A DNA stretch of 14,063 nt, taken from JAKBCQ01 sp021807585. Lineage in GTDB: Bacteria > Planctomycetota > Planctomycetia > Isosphaerales > Isosphaeraceae. Each line of letters opens with the position of its first letter. Position 1 is the first letter of the stretch. Positions 1-7,789 of the stretch are shown in pieces. Location: the NCBI GenBank assembly GCA_027325115.1, contig DAHWFG010000236.1:1-14063 (forward strand), read 5' to 3'. Position numbers and translations under genes: made by a program. The notes under the pieces were generated by a model that saw nothing but the letters and a program-made list of their open reading frames with translations, did not search any database and was not told the origin of the DNA.

Positions 1-195
1 GATCACCCCGACGTCGCGCGGGTGTGGCTGAACAACGCGAACCTGCTGCGCAAGCTCAATCAAGACGCCGAGGCCGACGAACTCGCCGCCAAAGCCCAGG
101 CGATCTTGTCACGCCCGGGACGCCCCGGCGATCGCAACGACCCCCCCCGTGAGACCGAACAAACCGCCGATAAACCGAGCGGAAAAAACAAGTAA
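1..195 (+). CDS. TPR-repeat protein, C-terminal fragment
   Basis: Frame 1 is open from the first base to a TAA stop at 193-195, giving the last 64 residues of a protein that begins outside the window. The start of the fragment (HPDVARVWLNNANLLRKLNQ, then DAEADELAAKAQAILSRPG) has the A/L/Y spacing of the last tetratricopeptide repeat in kinesin-light-chain-like TPR proteins, where HPDVA..LNNLA is typical. After residue about 40 the sequence turns into a hydrophilic, Pro/Glu/Lys-rich tail (ending DKPSGKNK), which is probably disordered. TPRs form helical scaffolds that bind other proteins. The domain upstream, possibly a kinase or an enzyme, cannot be seen. A run of eight C lies at 141-148 in the tail. 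Confidence 0.75.
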   Translation, partial: DHPDVARVWLNNANLLRKLNQDAEADELAAKAQAILSRPGRPGDRNDPPRETEQTADKPSGKNK

Positions 196-626
196 TCGCG
201 CTTTTGTAATTATACGCGTTATCTGTGAACCTTTGATCGAATCTCGCCGAGCGATCGCCGAGGCGATCTCGTCGTCGACGATCAACCCATCCAAAATCAA
301 CCATAAAAATGAGCAGTCGCATAAATCTATAACATGTTAAATAAAATCGGCGGTTTTCGATCGCCGCGTCGACCGAGCGAACGAGGGGGGAGTAGGCCGA
401 GGAATCGGCGTTTCCACGGCGGGGTTGAAGCGATTGTATCGGTTGCGCCGGTCGTCGCGAAAACGAATTGCAAACGGGTCGAAATTGGTTTTGACGTCGC
501 GTCGGTCGTGAGGCATAGGTGGATTGTCGGATTAACGCCGAAGCGTTTCGACGCGCCGGCGAGCGGGGACGACGGACCGTATCGGTCGGTCGACCTCGGT
601 TCGCGACTATGACGCACAACACTTGA
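196..626. other. Gene-free stretch upstream of dnaA
   Basis: These 431 bases separate the TPR gene from dnaA. No reading frame here looks like a protein; the longer open frames give Arg-rich translations typical of shadows. An AT-rich island at about 295-350 contains the palindrome AACATGTT and TATAAC-like hexamers, and could hold the dnaA promoter, but I cannot pair it with a convincing -35 box. I looked for 9-mer DnaA boxes (TTATCCACA and its complement) and saw no cluster, so there is no clear autoregulatory or origin signal. Confidence 0.5.
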
Positions 627-2144
627 ATGAACAAGCTCGATCAAAGCGTGAATGCGCTTGGCGATCGCGCGCTCGTCGGGATGGGCGAAACGATGAACGA
701 GTCGGTGGACTTGGCTCTCCACGCCGCGGTGGCGGCGCGATTGGGTCCGGCGCGATACGGTCTCTGGTTCGGCGAGGGGGTTCGACTCGGGATCGAGGGG
801 GACGCGATCGAGATCGGCGTTCCTAATACATTCTTTCAAGAATGGATTCAAGGACATTTTGCTTCAAGCCTGACGGAAGCGGGCGCCGAGGTGACGGGTC
901 GCCCTGTTCGACTTTTGTTTAAGATCGAGCCCGACGCGGAAAGCGTCGGCGAGGCGACGCGCGACGAAACGGTATCGCAGCGACGGGTTGAAGCGCAATC
1001 GCGTGAGAGCGCCGTTCATCATCCGGCGATCGCTTCACGCTTATCGATCGGAAATCTTCATCCGCCTCGACCCGCACCGATTCCATCCGCCGTTCCCGTC
1101 AGGCCGACCCGGCCGCTGAAAAAGCTCGACGAGTTTACGCTTGGCGATTGCAACAGGCTCGCTTACACCGCGGTCGTCGAGATCGTGAAGCCTGGAGGAG
1201 GAGGCTTCAACCCGCTCTTCATCCACGGCGGGGTGGGCCTCGGTAAGACGCATTTGCTCGAGGGGGCGACCGCGGCGTTGCGTTCCGGGCGTCCGGGTAT
1301 GAACGTTGCGCTGATGACCGCGGAGGGGTTTACGAATGCGTTCCTGGAGGCGATGAGGACGGGAGCTTTGCCGAATTTTCGGTCGCGAACGCGCGGGCTC
1401 GACGCGCTGGTGATCGACGACGTTCACTTCCTGGCGTCGAAACGGGCGACCCAGGAGGAGTTTCTCCACACGTTCGACGCGCTCGTCTCGCGCGGTTCTC
1501 CGGTGATCGTTTCGGCGGATCATCATCCCAGACAATTACACAAGTTATCTAATGAACTAATCACGCGATTTTTAGCGGGGATGGTGGTTCGGCTTGATTT
1601 ACCTTGCCGGTCGACTCGCGGGGCGATTCTTCGCGCCAAGGCGAGTGCGCGCGGGATCGAGCCCGCCGACGCGGTCGTCGATTTCGTGGCCGAGCAATTG
1701 AAGGGGAGCGCGCGCGAGCTTGAAGGGGCTTTGCATACGTTGATTGCACATGCGAATATGACGGGACGACGGATTGATCTTGATCTGGCGCGATCTGCGC
1801 TTCGGGAGACGATTCGGCATACGTCGCGATCGATCGGCCTGCGCGACGTCGAGCGCGCGGTGTGCGAGTTGTTCAAGATCGAACCCGAGGCGTTGCGATC
1901 GGACAGTCGTGCGCGAACGCATGCGTATCCGAGGATGCTGGCGATGTATACGGCGCGGCGCAAGCTCGGCGTTCCCTACGGCGAAATCGGCCGCTATTTC
2001 GGCGATCGGAATCATTCGACCGTAATGGCCGCCGAGAAGAAGGTTCAGGCTTGGCTCAAGGACGAAGGGAGAGGATCGCTATTGGCCGGATTTGAGAGCG
2101 CCGCCGACGTACTCGCGGCGATCGATCGCGCAATCGGTCAGTAA
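627..2144 (+). CDS. dnaA: Chromosomal replication initiator protein DnaA
   Basis: DnaA is the AAA+ ATPase that binds DnaA boxes, melts the origin and helps load the helicase. All four domains are visible in 505 residues. Domain I is at about 25-100 (the region with ARYGLWF and PNTFFQEWI). A Pro/Arg-rich linker covers about 100-160. Domain III spans about 165-390, with Walker A GGVGLGKTH at 201-209, Walker B LVIDDVHFL at 261-269, an arginine-finger region ITRF at 312-315 and sensor 2 SARELEGAL at 361-369. Domain IV is at about 400-480, with the DnaA signature YPRMLAMYTARR...GRYFGDRNHSTVMAA. No good ribosome-binding site precedes the ATG at 627. ATGs at 681 and 693 are in frame, and the last would give an N-terminus closer in length to other DnaA proteins, so the start is uncertain. 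No dnaN, recF or gyrB lies beside it. Domain I is divergent, but every catalytic motif is intact, so the protein should be functional. It could be a second dnaA paralogue. Confidence 0.95.
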   Translation: MNKLDQSVNALGDRALVGMGETMNESVDLALHAAVAARLGPARYGLWFGEGVRLGIEGDAIEIGVPNTFFQEWIQGHFASSLTEAGAEVTGRPVRLLFKIEPDAESVGEATRDETVSQRRVEAQSRESAVHHPAIASRLSIGNLHPPRPAPIPSAVPVRPTRPLKKLDEFTLGDCNRLAYTAVVEIVKPGGGGFNPLFIHGGVGLGKTHLLEGATAALRSGRPGMNVALMTAEGFTNAFLEAMRTGALPNFRSRTRGLDALVIDDVHFLASKRATQEEFLHTFDALVSRGSPVIVSADHHPRQLHKLSNELITRFLAGMVVRLDLPCRSTRGAILRAKASARGIEPADAVVDFVAEQLKGSARELEGALHTLIAHANMTGRRIDLDLARSALRETIRHTSRSIGLRDVERAVCELFKIEPEALRSDSRARTHAYPRMLAMYTARRKLGVPYGEIGRYFGDRNHSTVMAAEKKVQAWLKDEGRGSLLAGFESAADVLAAIDRAIGQ

Positions 2145-2374
2145 TCGCTCAGAATGAAAACATTACATACCAAAATATATTGATACAAATATCACCGGTT
2201 TCTAAGAGGGGGGATTGATCCGGTTCGATCGACAATTCGGGTGAGACGGTTTGCGCGAGCCGAGGGATGAAAAAAACGCGGGGTGCGATTGGACGCGGAT
2301 CGATTTTCGGGGCATGCTTGGGGATGGACGGGAACACGGTCCGTCTCGTCCGTACATAAATATATGTTCTGATC

Positions 2375-2381
2375 AGGGAGG
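2375..2381 (+). promoter_or_regulatory. Ribosome-binding site that sets the GTG start of the dockerin-like gene
   Basis: The purine run AGGGAGG lies 7 bases before GTG at 2389. No comparable site precedes the upstream ATG at 2251 in the same frame, and the residues between 2251 and 2389 look non-coding. This favours GTG 2389. An ATG at 2398 is in frame but too far from the site. Confidence 0.65.
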
Positions 2382-2388
2382 GTCGCTC

Positions 2389-3309
2389 GTGTCGAAAATG
2401 CGACGTTCTCGCGCGGCGGTATCGCCCGCGGTGGAATCGCTCGAAGGGCGAGAGCTGATGAGCCTTGCGATCCCGTCGAACACGATCGGGATTGAGTCCG
2501 GCGCCGTTTCCGCGCCTCGTCAAGTCGCCGCTGTTCCGGTGGACATTCCGGCTTCGAGTCTGACCCAGGGTCGATCGAGCACGATGTACGGGATTACGGT
2601 CGGTCCGTTACCCGGGTCGACGCTGGCTCCTCGAATTACGGGTGTGATCGGCTCGAACGGTCGAGCGATTCCGATTCATCCGGGTGCGCCGTTCACCGCC
2701 AAGAACGGTCAGACGTTCGCGTATCTTCCGGTTTCTCAACCCGGGCCTTTGACGGTCTTGGTGGCGGGGAACAAGGATACGACGGGGACGTTCAACGTTC
2801 TGGTGACGCTTCCTGGAAACATCAACGGGACGGGAAGCGTGAATATAACCGACGTGCAGTCGTTCCCTCCCGCGTACACTTCGAACATCAACACGCCGTA
2901 TTACAAACCTTCGGCCGACGCCAATCGGAACGGTTATATCGGCATCGGCGACGCGAAGTTCATCGAGCGGAACTTGCCGCTGCCGGGACGCGAGAAGCCG
3001 CTGTTGCTCGAGATCGGCTTGGCTCCTCATGAACAAGTATATCCGCCCCACGGATCGAACTCGGGGGGTGAGACGTACCGTTCCGAGGTTACCGTGCAGG
3101 GGAGAACGACTCCCGGATCGCTCTTGTTCCTGGGATTTCAGTTCGGCCACTTGACGTTCTCGAACGCGGCGATTTCGACAAACGCTCAAGGACATTTTCA
3201 ATTTCAACAACAGTTGCCGTTGGGAATCACCGAGGATTCGATTTTGACGATCAGTCCGTTCGGTCAGAAGCTGATTCGCATTTTCCCGATCGTGCGGATT
3301 CCGACGTAA
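2389..3309 (+). CDS. Secreted protein with LEPR-XLL-like motif and dockerin-like calcium-binding pair
   Basis: The protein has 306 residues from GTG 2389. Residues 18-25, LEGRELMS, preceded by basic residues, match the LEPR-XLL-type N-terminal motif common on planctomycete surface proteins. Two 12-residue EF-hand-like loops follow. The first starts at N144 (NINGTGSVNITD, to D155) and the second at D177 (DANRNGYIGIGD, to D188). Spacing and the ligand positions 1, 3, 5, 9 and 12 match type I dockerin loops, although the first loop has Asn at position 1 and Thr at position 5, so its calcium binding may be weak. The rest (about 60-140 and 200-300) is Gly/Pro/Thr-rich and probably beta-sandwich. 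In cellulosomal bacteria dockerins bind cohesins; in planctomycetes they occur on many exported proteins and the partner is usually unknown. The gene stands alone between dnaA and a strong terminator. Its exact function is unknown. Confidence 0.8.
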   Translation: MSKMRRSRAAVSPAVESLEGRELMSLAIPSNTIGIESGAVSAPRQVAAVPVDIPASSLTQGRSSTMYGITVGPLPGSTLAPRITGVIGSNGRAIPIHPGAPFTAKNGQTFAYLPVSQPGPLTVLVAGNKDTTGTFNVLVTLPGNINGTGSVNITDVQSFPPAYTSNINTPYYKPSADANRNGYIGIGDAKFIERNLPLPGREKPLLLEIGLAPHEQVYPPHGSNSGGETYRSEVTVQGRTTPGSLLFLGFQFGHLTFSNAAISTNAQGHFQFQQQLPLGITEDSILTISPFGQKLIRIFPIVRIPT

Positions 3310-3343
3310 CATAGAGGTATCTGGATTGATCTTGTTGACGACC

Positions 3344-3380
3344 AAGACCCGGTCGCTTTTTAGAGAAGCGACCGGGTCTT
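3344..3380. terminator. Perfect 15-bp hairpin between convergent genes
   Basis: AAGACCCGGTCGCTT (3344-3358) is exactly complementary to 3366-3380, with a 7-base loop. It sits 34 bases after the stop of the dockerin-like gene and 52 bases after the end of the minus-strand TolC gene, so it can end transcription from both sides. There is no long T-tract after the stem on either strand, so it may act partly as an RNA-stabilising end. Confidence 0.75.
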
Positions 3381-3432
3381 GCCGATCTGATCGGGGCGGG
3401 GACGACGTTTTTTCGAGCGTCGATCGCGGCGT

Positions 3433-5544
3433 TTATTCGGGAAACTCGGGAAGCGGGGTGTGCGGAGGAGCGATCGGCGGCGTGGGGGGATCGGCGATCG
3501 GCGCCGGGGGGATCGGGCCCGAAGCGTTGGGGCTTTCGGCTTGAAGCGGCGGTGGAGACCCGAGGTCGACATAAAGTGCGAATTGCGCCTGATTATTTTG
3601 AACAACGGCTTTGATGAAATTGACCCGCGCGTCGGCGAGTAACTTAAGGGTGTTGATCGCTTCGAGGGGGATGATTTCTTGTTGTCCGTCGAGTCGAATT
3701 CGGGTGACGCCGCCGGCTTTGACGAGATCGAGATCTTCTCGGAAGCCGTTTTCGGCGTCGATGAGCCCTTCACGGCGGGTTTTGACTTCGCGGAACGCCG
3801 CGGCGGCGGTCGCCTTGGCGGCGGTCACTTCACGACGAACCAGATTGATCATGCGAGATCGTTCGGCGACGGCCTCGCCGACCTGGGCGCGCCGTTTGCG
3901 CTGAATGTTGAGGTTGCCGAAGCCGAGGTTTTCGAGCGTCCAATACGCGTAGATATCCAGATCGGTTCGGCCTCCGAAGCGTCCCAGGAGCGGCTGAACG
4001 AGGTTGCTTCCGCCGCCGAATCCGCCTCCCGAGAAGCCCGCCATGAGCGTGGGCAGTAACGGTCGAGCATATTCTTTATTGAGTTCGGCTTGATTGAATC
4101 GGATCCGCGCGTTGCGGGCGCCGAGTTCTGGTCGGCGTTCGAGAGCGATCGCGATGAGATCGGAAATCGGCGCCTGGACGTCGATCAGAATCATCGGATC
4201 GAACGGCTGATAAGCGGGACGGAGCCTGATGCTCGGATCGAGGTGGAGTCGTTGCGAGAGCGCGACCGCGGCGACCGCGACGTTCTCCTCGGCCTTCTGC
4301 ACGCGTTGGACGCGGAGTTGATATTCGGTTCGGGCTCGATCGGCGTCGGCCTTGCGCTCTTCGCCGGTTTTGTAATAATTTTCGGCGAGGCGAAGGATTT
4401 CGCCCGCTTCCGAGAGCGATTTCCTCTCGTATTCGAGAATCGCCTCGGTCCCTAGAAGCTGAAAGTAGAGGGAGGAGACGTCGAGCAGAACCATATTGCT
4501 CGTCGCCGAGTTGTCGTAGCGTCTCTCTTCGACGCGTTGCTTGGCCGCGAGCGGCTCGAAGATCGCATCGGTGAGGGGACTGAAAATTTGTACCGCGGGA
4601 ATCGGCACGGTTCCCGCGACGCCGTAAATACCGGCGCCGCCGCCGAAATAGAGGAGCTGTTGCGAGAGGTTGAGGATCTGTCCTTGCGACCGTTGATAAT
4701 TGCCGGTGTGGCCGAAGTAGGTGACTCCCGCGTTGAGCGTCGGCAACATCAGCACCCTTGCCGCCTGTTGCTCGGCGAGCGCCGCGAGGATCGCGGCTCT
4801 TGTTTGCGCGATCTGGGGATTCTCGACTTCGGCGAGCCGTAGCGAGGTATTGAGATCGATCGCGAATTGTTGCGTGGCGGGGATCGTTTCAAGCGTATCG
4901 GCGGCCTGAATCGCACCCGTCGACGCGGGCTCGTTGATTAAATTCGAAGTTGTTTTTACATTTTTATCCGTTTTGTCGCCGCGGGGGTTGGTCGACCCCG
5001 AGTCGTAGCCGGGAAGCATCGCGATCGTCGAGAGCCGCGGGGCTTGCGGTTTGAGGGGTTTTGGCTTGACGGGGTTGAGTGCGATTGGTCCCGTGAGAGG
5101 GCCGACGTCGTCCGCTCCTGGACCGTGGTTATGCGGCGCCGCGATTCCGGTCGCATCGGGGTCGGACGCGACGGTTCGGAGCGGCGTTTGCGTTGAGACG
5201 GGCGAAGCCGCGGCGGTCGCGGGACCGCCGGCAACGCCTGGATATGCGGGGTTGATCGCAAGCGCCTGGGCGTTCGTGGACGTTGCGGCGGGTTTGAGCG
5301 CGATCGGTCCCGTGAGGGGGCCGAGTCGGCTCTCCAATTCCGATGTGACGGCCGAAGTCGCCGGTGCGGCGGGATCGGCGGGTGTCCTGAGCATTGGCTG
5401 ATCGATCAGGCAACCCGAGAGGGATGCCGCCAACAGCGTTGCGGGGATCGCGGCGAGCGCTCGTCGAGCGTATCGTCCGCGGCGTCGTCCGCGTTCGCTT
5501 CGTGAGATGTCGGGCGATTTTCTCGCCCACGCAAATCGCTTCAT
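3433..5544 (-). CDS. TolC-family outer-membrane efflux protein (lipoprotein)
   Basis: TolC-type proteins form trimeric barrel-and-tunnel exit ducts for type I secretion and for RND or ABC efflux. This one has 703 residues, well above the usual 420-500. An unusually long basic N-region (1-29) leads to a hydrophobic stretch and a lipobox LSGC with Cys45, so it is probably a lipid-anchored member of the OprM/NodT type. Residues 46-220 form an Ala/Pro/Thr-rich linker holding two copies of GPLTGPIAL (75-83 and 148-156). The TolC fold covers about 225-665: helical half one with NTSLRLAEVENPQI near 232, a first strand pair (LPTLNAGVTYFGHTG, 267-281), then half two with a Gly-rich strand segment GFSGGGFGGGSNLV at 503-516. 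A Pro-rich tail ends the protein. An AGAGGA ribosome-binding site lies 10 bases before the ATG. It is downstream of a close paralogue by 57 bases and likely shares its transcript. No pump or fusion protein is nearby. Confidence 0.9.
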   Translation of the reverse strand: MKRFAWARKSPDISRSERGRRRGRYARRALAAIPATLLAASLSGCLIDQPMLRTPADPAAPATSAVTSELESRLGPLTGPIALKPAATSTNAQALAINPAYPGVAGGPATAAASPVSTQTPLRTVASDPDATGIAAPHNHGPGADDVGPLTGPIALNPVKPKPLKPQAPRLSTIAMLPGYDSGSTNPRGDKTDKNVKTTSNLINEPASTGAIQAADTLETIPATQQFAIDLNTSLRLAEVENPQIAQTRAAILAALAEQQAARVLMLPTLNAGVTYFGHTGNYQRSQGQILNLSQQLLYFGGGAGIYGVAGTVPIPAVQIFSPLTDAIFEPLAAKQRVEERRYDNSATSNMVLLDVSSLYFQLLGTEAILEYERKSLSEAGEILRLAENYYKTGEERKADADRARTEYQLRVQRVQKAEENVAVAAVALSQRLHLDPSIRLRPAYQPFDPMILIDVQAPISDLIAIALERRPELGARNARIRFNQAELNKEYARPLLPTLMAGFSGGGFGGGSNLVQPLLGRFGGRTDLDIYAYWTLENLGFGNLNIQRKRRAQVGEAVAERSRMINLVRREVTAAKATAAAAFREVKTRREGLIDAENGFREDLDLVKAGGVTRIRLDGQQEIIPLEAINTLKLLADARVNFIKAVVQNNQAQFALYVDLGSPPPLQAESPNASGPIPPAPIADPPTPPIAPPHTPLPEFPE
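5071..5103 (-). repeat. Second copy of the GPLTGPIAL linker repeat
   Basis: Encodes GPLTGPIALNP, residues 148-158 of the TolC protein at 3433-5544. It matches the copy at 5290-5322 in all but one of eleven residues, with several synonymous base differences. Confidence 0.8.
5290..5322 (-). repeat. First copy of the GPLTGPIAL linker repeat
   Basis: Encodes GPLTGPIALKP, residues 75-85 of the same protein. The two copies are 73 residues apart in the linker between the lipid anchor and the TolC fold. Confidence 0.8.
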
Positions 5545-5601
5545 GACCGCTTGATCCTCTCGGCTTGTTCCTGTTTGGGCCTTTCCGAACGGTTTACGAC
5601 G

Positions 5602-7545
5602 TCAACGACTTCTCGCCAGAGAGGAAGACGAGACGGATTGGACCGCGGAGGTTGAAACGACGGGCCGAGCCGAGGGGGGGGGGACGGCGCCGACCGGGGC
5701 CATCGGTCCGCGAACGGGCTGGTTGATATCGGGGGGAATGATCGGATCGTCGGGACCGGGCATTTTGTCGCCGCGCGGCACGACGCCGGCCGTCGGCACG
5801 GGGCGAGCGAGCGTATCGGCGGGGGGTTGGCCGAGCGCGACGTAAAGCTCGAATTGCGAGCGATTGTAATCGATAATCGCCATTAAATAATTCTTCTGTG
5901 AACGTTCCAACAACTCAAGACTGTTCAAAACTTCGATCGGTCGCACGCCCCGTTCGCCTTCCTCGGCGAGGTTCAAGTCGGACGCGAAACCGTCGATGCC
6001 CGAGCGAACCGCGAATTCCAACGTCGAGATCTGGGCGTAACGAGCGTGCATACGAGCGTAAGATTGCGCGATTTCGGCCCGCACCTGATCGAGCACCGAA
6101 ATCCATTCGTAATTACGCGCTTGAGCATCGGCCCGAGCCAGGTTGATCGAAGCCAAGTTGCCGATCCCCAAGTTCTTCAGCGTCCAGAACGCCATTGCGT
6201 CGAGGTCGGTTCGGCCGCCGAAGCCGCCGAAGACGGGAGAAACGAGGTTACTGCCGCCCCCCATTCCGCCGGCGCTGAATCCCAAGAGGAACGTGGGTGA
6301 AAACGGCAGCAATCGTTGTTGATCAAGAGCCAAGAGCGCCTCGCGAATCAACGTGCGACGCTCGCCGAGTTCGGGGCGTTGCACGAGACCGAGCGCGACG
6401 AGCTGCCCCAACGGGATCGGGCTCGGAACGAGCTCCTGGGGAACGATCCAGGCGTCGGTCGGATGAAGACGCGTGGACGGATCAAGATTCAAGAGCGCCG
6501 CGAGCCGACCCGACGACGCGTAGATCTCCCCCTCGGCCGCCTGGAAGTCGGCTTCGAGACGGGCGAGCTCGGTCGCGGCTCGGTTGGCGTCGGCGGGTCG
6601 CCCCTGGCCAAGCTTGGCGTAATTGGCGGTCAGGCGCGCCAGTTCGCGGGCGTTCCTTCGCGCCTGCATGTTCACCGCCCGCATCCCCTCGGCGAGCAAC
6701 AAATCGCAGTACGCTTGCGTCACACGCAAAAACACTTGGTTGCGCACCGCGATGTTGTTGAAATCCCGCGCGGCGACCATCTGCCGCGATCGCAGATAGT
6801 TGTACACCAGATCGGCGGGATTGCCCGACAACACGATTCCCGGAACGCCCACCGTGCCCGCGGCGATCGCGTTGGCGCCCGCGCCGACATAGATCGACGC
6901 GCGATTGAGCGAGAGGATGTTGCCGTTCGACTGTTGCAAAACGCCGGTGTGGTTGTCGTAATTCATGCCGCCGTTGAGCGAAGGCAGGAACTGCGCCGCG
7001 GCGAGCTGTCGCTGCGCCACCGCCTCGACGACGAGTTGCCGGGCGTACAAGACGTCGGGGTTCTGCACCCCGGCGAGCCGAAGCGCCGTGGGGAGATCGA
7101 TCGGCACGAACTCGGGAGTGAGCGTCGTCAGGCTGGGAGGCATGACGTACGTTCCTGGAACGTCGTGAATCCGCCGTCGATCCGCCGGGATCGCCTCATT
7201 ACGTCGAGGTGGCGCCGGAGGTTGAACCGCGACGCGCGGGGGAGCTGAGGCGGGATTCGGCGTCGCGGCGGTCGCCGTGGAAGGCGCTGCGGCGGGAGAG
7301 GGAATCGGTGCTTGGCCCGCGTTGAACGACGGCTCGGGAACCTCCGTCGACGGAGTCGCCGGCGACGGCGCCTCGGGGTTGATCGTCGACGCCGCTCCGG
7401 GGGGAGTAAGCGAGGTCGATTCGAGCGGAACGGCGGAACGCGGCGAGGGGGGCGCCGCAGTCGAACGTGTCGCGGTCAAGCCCAGGCAGCTCGCCGTCAA
7501 CACGATTCCCGCCAATCCACGCTGGAGCATCCAGGACGTGCGCAT
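5602..7545 (-). CDS. TolC-family outer-membrane efflux protein, paralogue of the next gene
   Basis: The protein has 647 residues from the ATG at 7545. The open frame extends to a TTG at 7560, but GGAG at 7552-7555 is correctly placed for the ATG. Residues 1-31 are a signal peptide (LAGIVLTASCLGLTA, with a cleavage-like STAA). The Cys at 20 is only a poor lipobox, so it is probably not a lipoprotein. An Ala/Pro-rich linker covers about 32-140. The TolC fold runs about 145-580: DLPTALRLAGVQNPDV near 150, first strand pair LPSLNGGMNYDNHTG at 187-201, and second Gly-rich strand segment GFSAGGMGGGSNLV at 422-435. In a 42-residue stretch starting at F423 it matches the neighbouring TolC at 31 positions. 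The C-terminal tail is Pro/Ser-rich and contains a run of ten G on the plus strand (5674-5683, encoding PPP). It likely heads a two-gene transcript with 3433-5544, exporting through the outer membrane with a pump encoded elsewhere. Confidence 0.9.
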   Translation of the reverse strand: MRTSWMLQRGLAGIVLTASCLGLTATRSTAAPPSPRSAVPLESTSLTPPGAASTINPEAPSPATPSTEVPEPSFNAGQAPIPSPAAAPSTATAATPNPASAPPRVAVQPPAPPRRNEAIPADRRRIHDVPGTYVMPPSLTTLTPEFVPIDLPTALRLAGVQNPDVLYARQLVVEAVAQRQLAAAQFLPSLNGGMNYDNHTGVLQQSNGNILSLNRASIYVGAGANAIAAGTVGVPGIVLSGNPADLVYNYLRSRQMVAARDFNNIAVRNQVFLRVTQAYCDLLLAEGMRAVNMQARRNARELARLTANYAKLGQGRPADANRAATELARLEADFQAAEGEIYASSGRLAALLNLDPSTRLHPTDAWIVPQELVPSPIPLGQLVALGLVQRPELGERRTLIREALLALDQQRLLPFSPTFLLGFSAGGMGGGSNLVSPVFGGFGGRTDLDAMAFWTLKNLGIGNLASINLARADAQARNYEWISVLDQVRAEIAQSYARMHARYAQISTLEFAVRSGIDGFASDLNLAEEGERGVRPIEVLNSLELLERSQKNYLMAIIDYNRSQFELYVALGQPPADTLARPVPTAGVVPRGDKMPGPDDPIIPPDINQPVRGPMAPVGAVPPPSARPVVSTSAVQSVSSSSLARSR

Positions 7546-7551
7546 GATCTT

Positions 7552-7555
7552 CTCC
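7552..7555 (-). promoter_or_regulatory. Ribosome-binding site fixing the ATG start of the TolC gene at 7545
   Basis: On the minus strand GGAG stands 6 bases before the ATG at 7545. The TTG codons at 7560 and 7557 overlap or directly precede this site, which makes them unlikely starts. Confidence 0.6.
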
Positions 7556-7789
7556 AACAACTTGCGAGCCGGCGCCGCAATCCAAGCGGCGCGACGACAC
7601 GAATTCCACTTACAAAGAGTGTTATCGTCCCAACGGAAGCGCCGCGTTTAAGCAATGATTGGGAAAATCGCGATAAACCGATTCAATCGATCGAGACGAC
7701 GCGTACCGACGACGATCAAATCCGCCGCGAAGTACACCGCCGCCGAACCAAGGAGCGCGATTCATCCAATTGTATCAAGATATGTAATT

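Noticed and set aside
327..857. 176-codon minus-strand open frame upstream of and overlapping dnaA
   Set aside because: Overlaps dnaA domain I in antisense and has no ribosome-binding site or known motif.
196..2250. Replication origin beside dnaA
   Set aside because: AT-rich islands flank the gene (about 295-350 and 2150-2200), but there is no cluster of DnaA boxes, so an origin is not supported.
6316..7248. 310-codon open frame on the plus strand opposite the second TolC gene
   Set aside because: Arg/Gly-rich translation without any domain; a shadow of the TolC gene in high G+C DNA.
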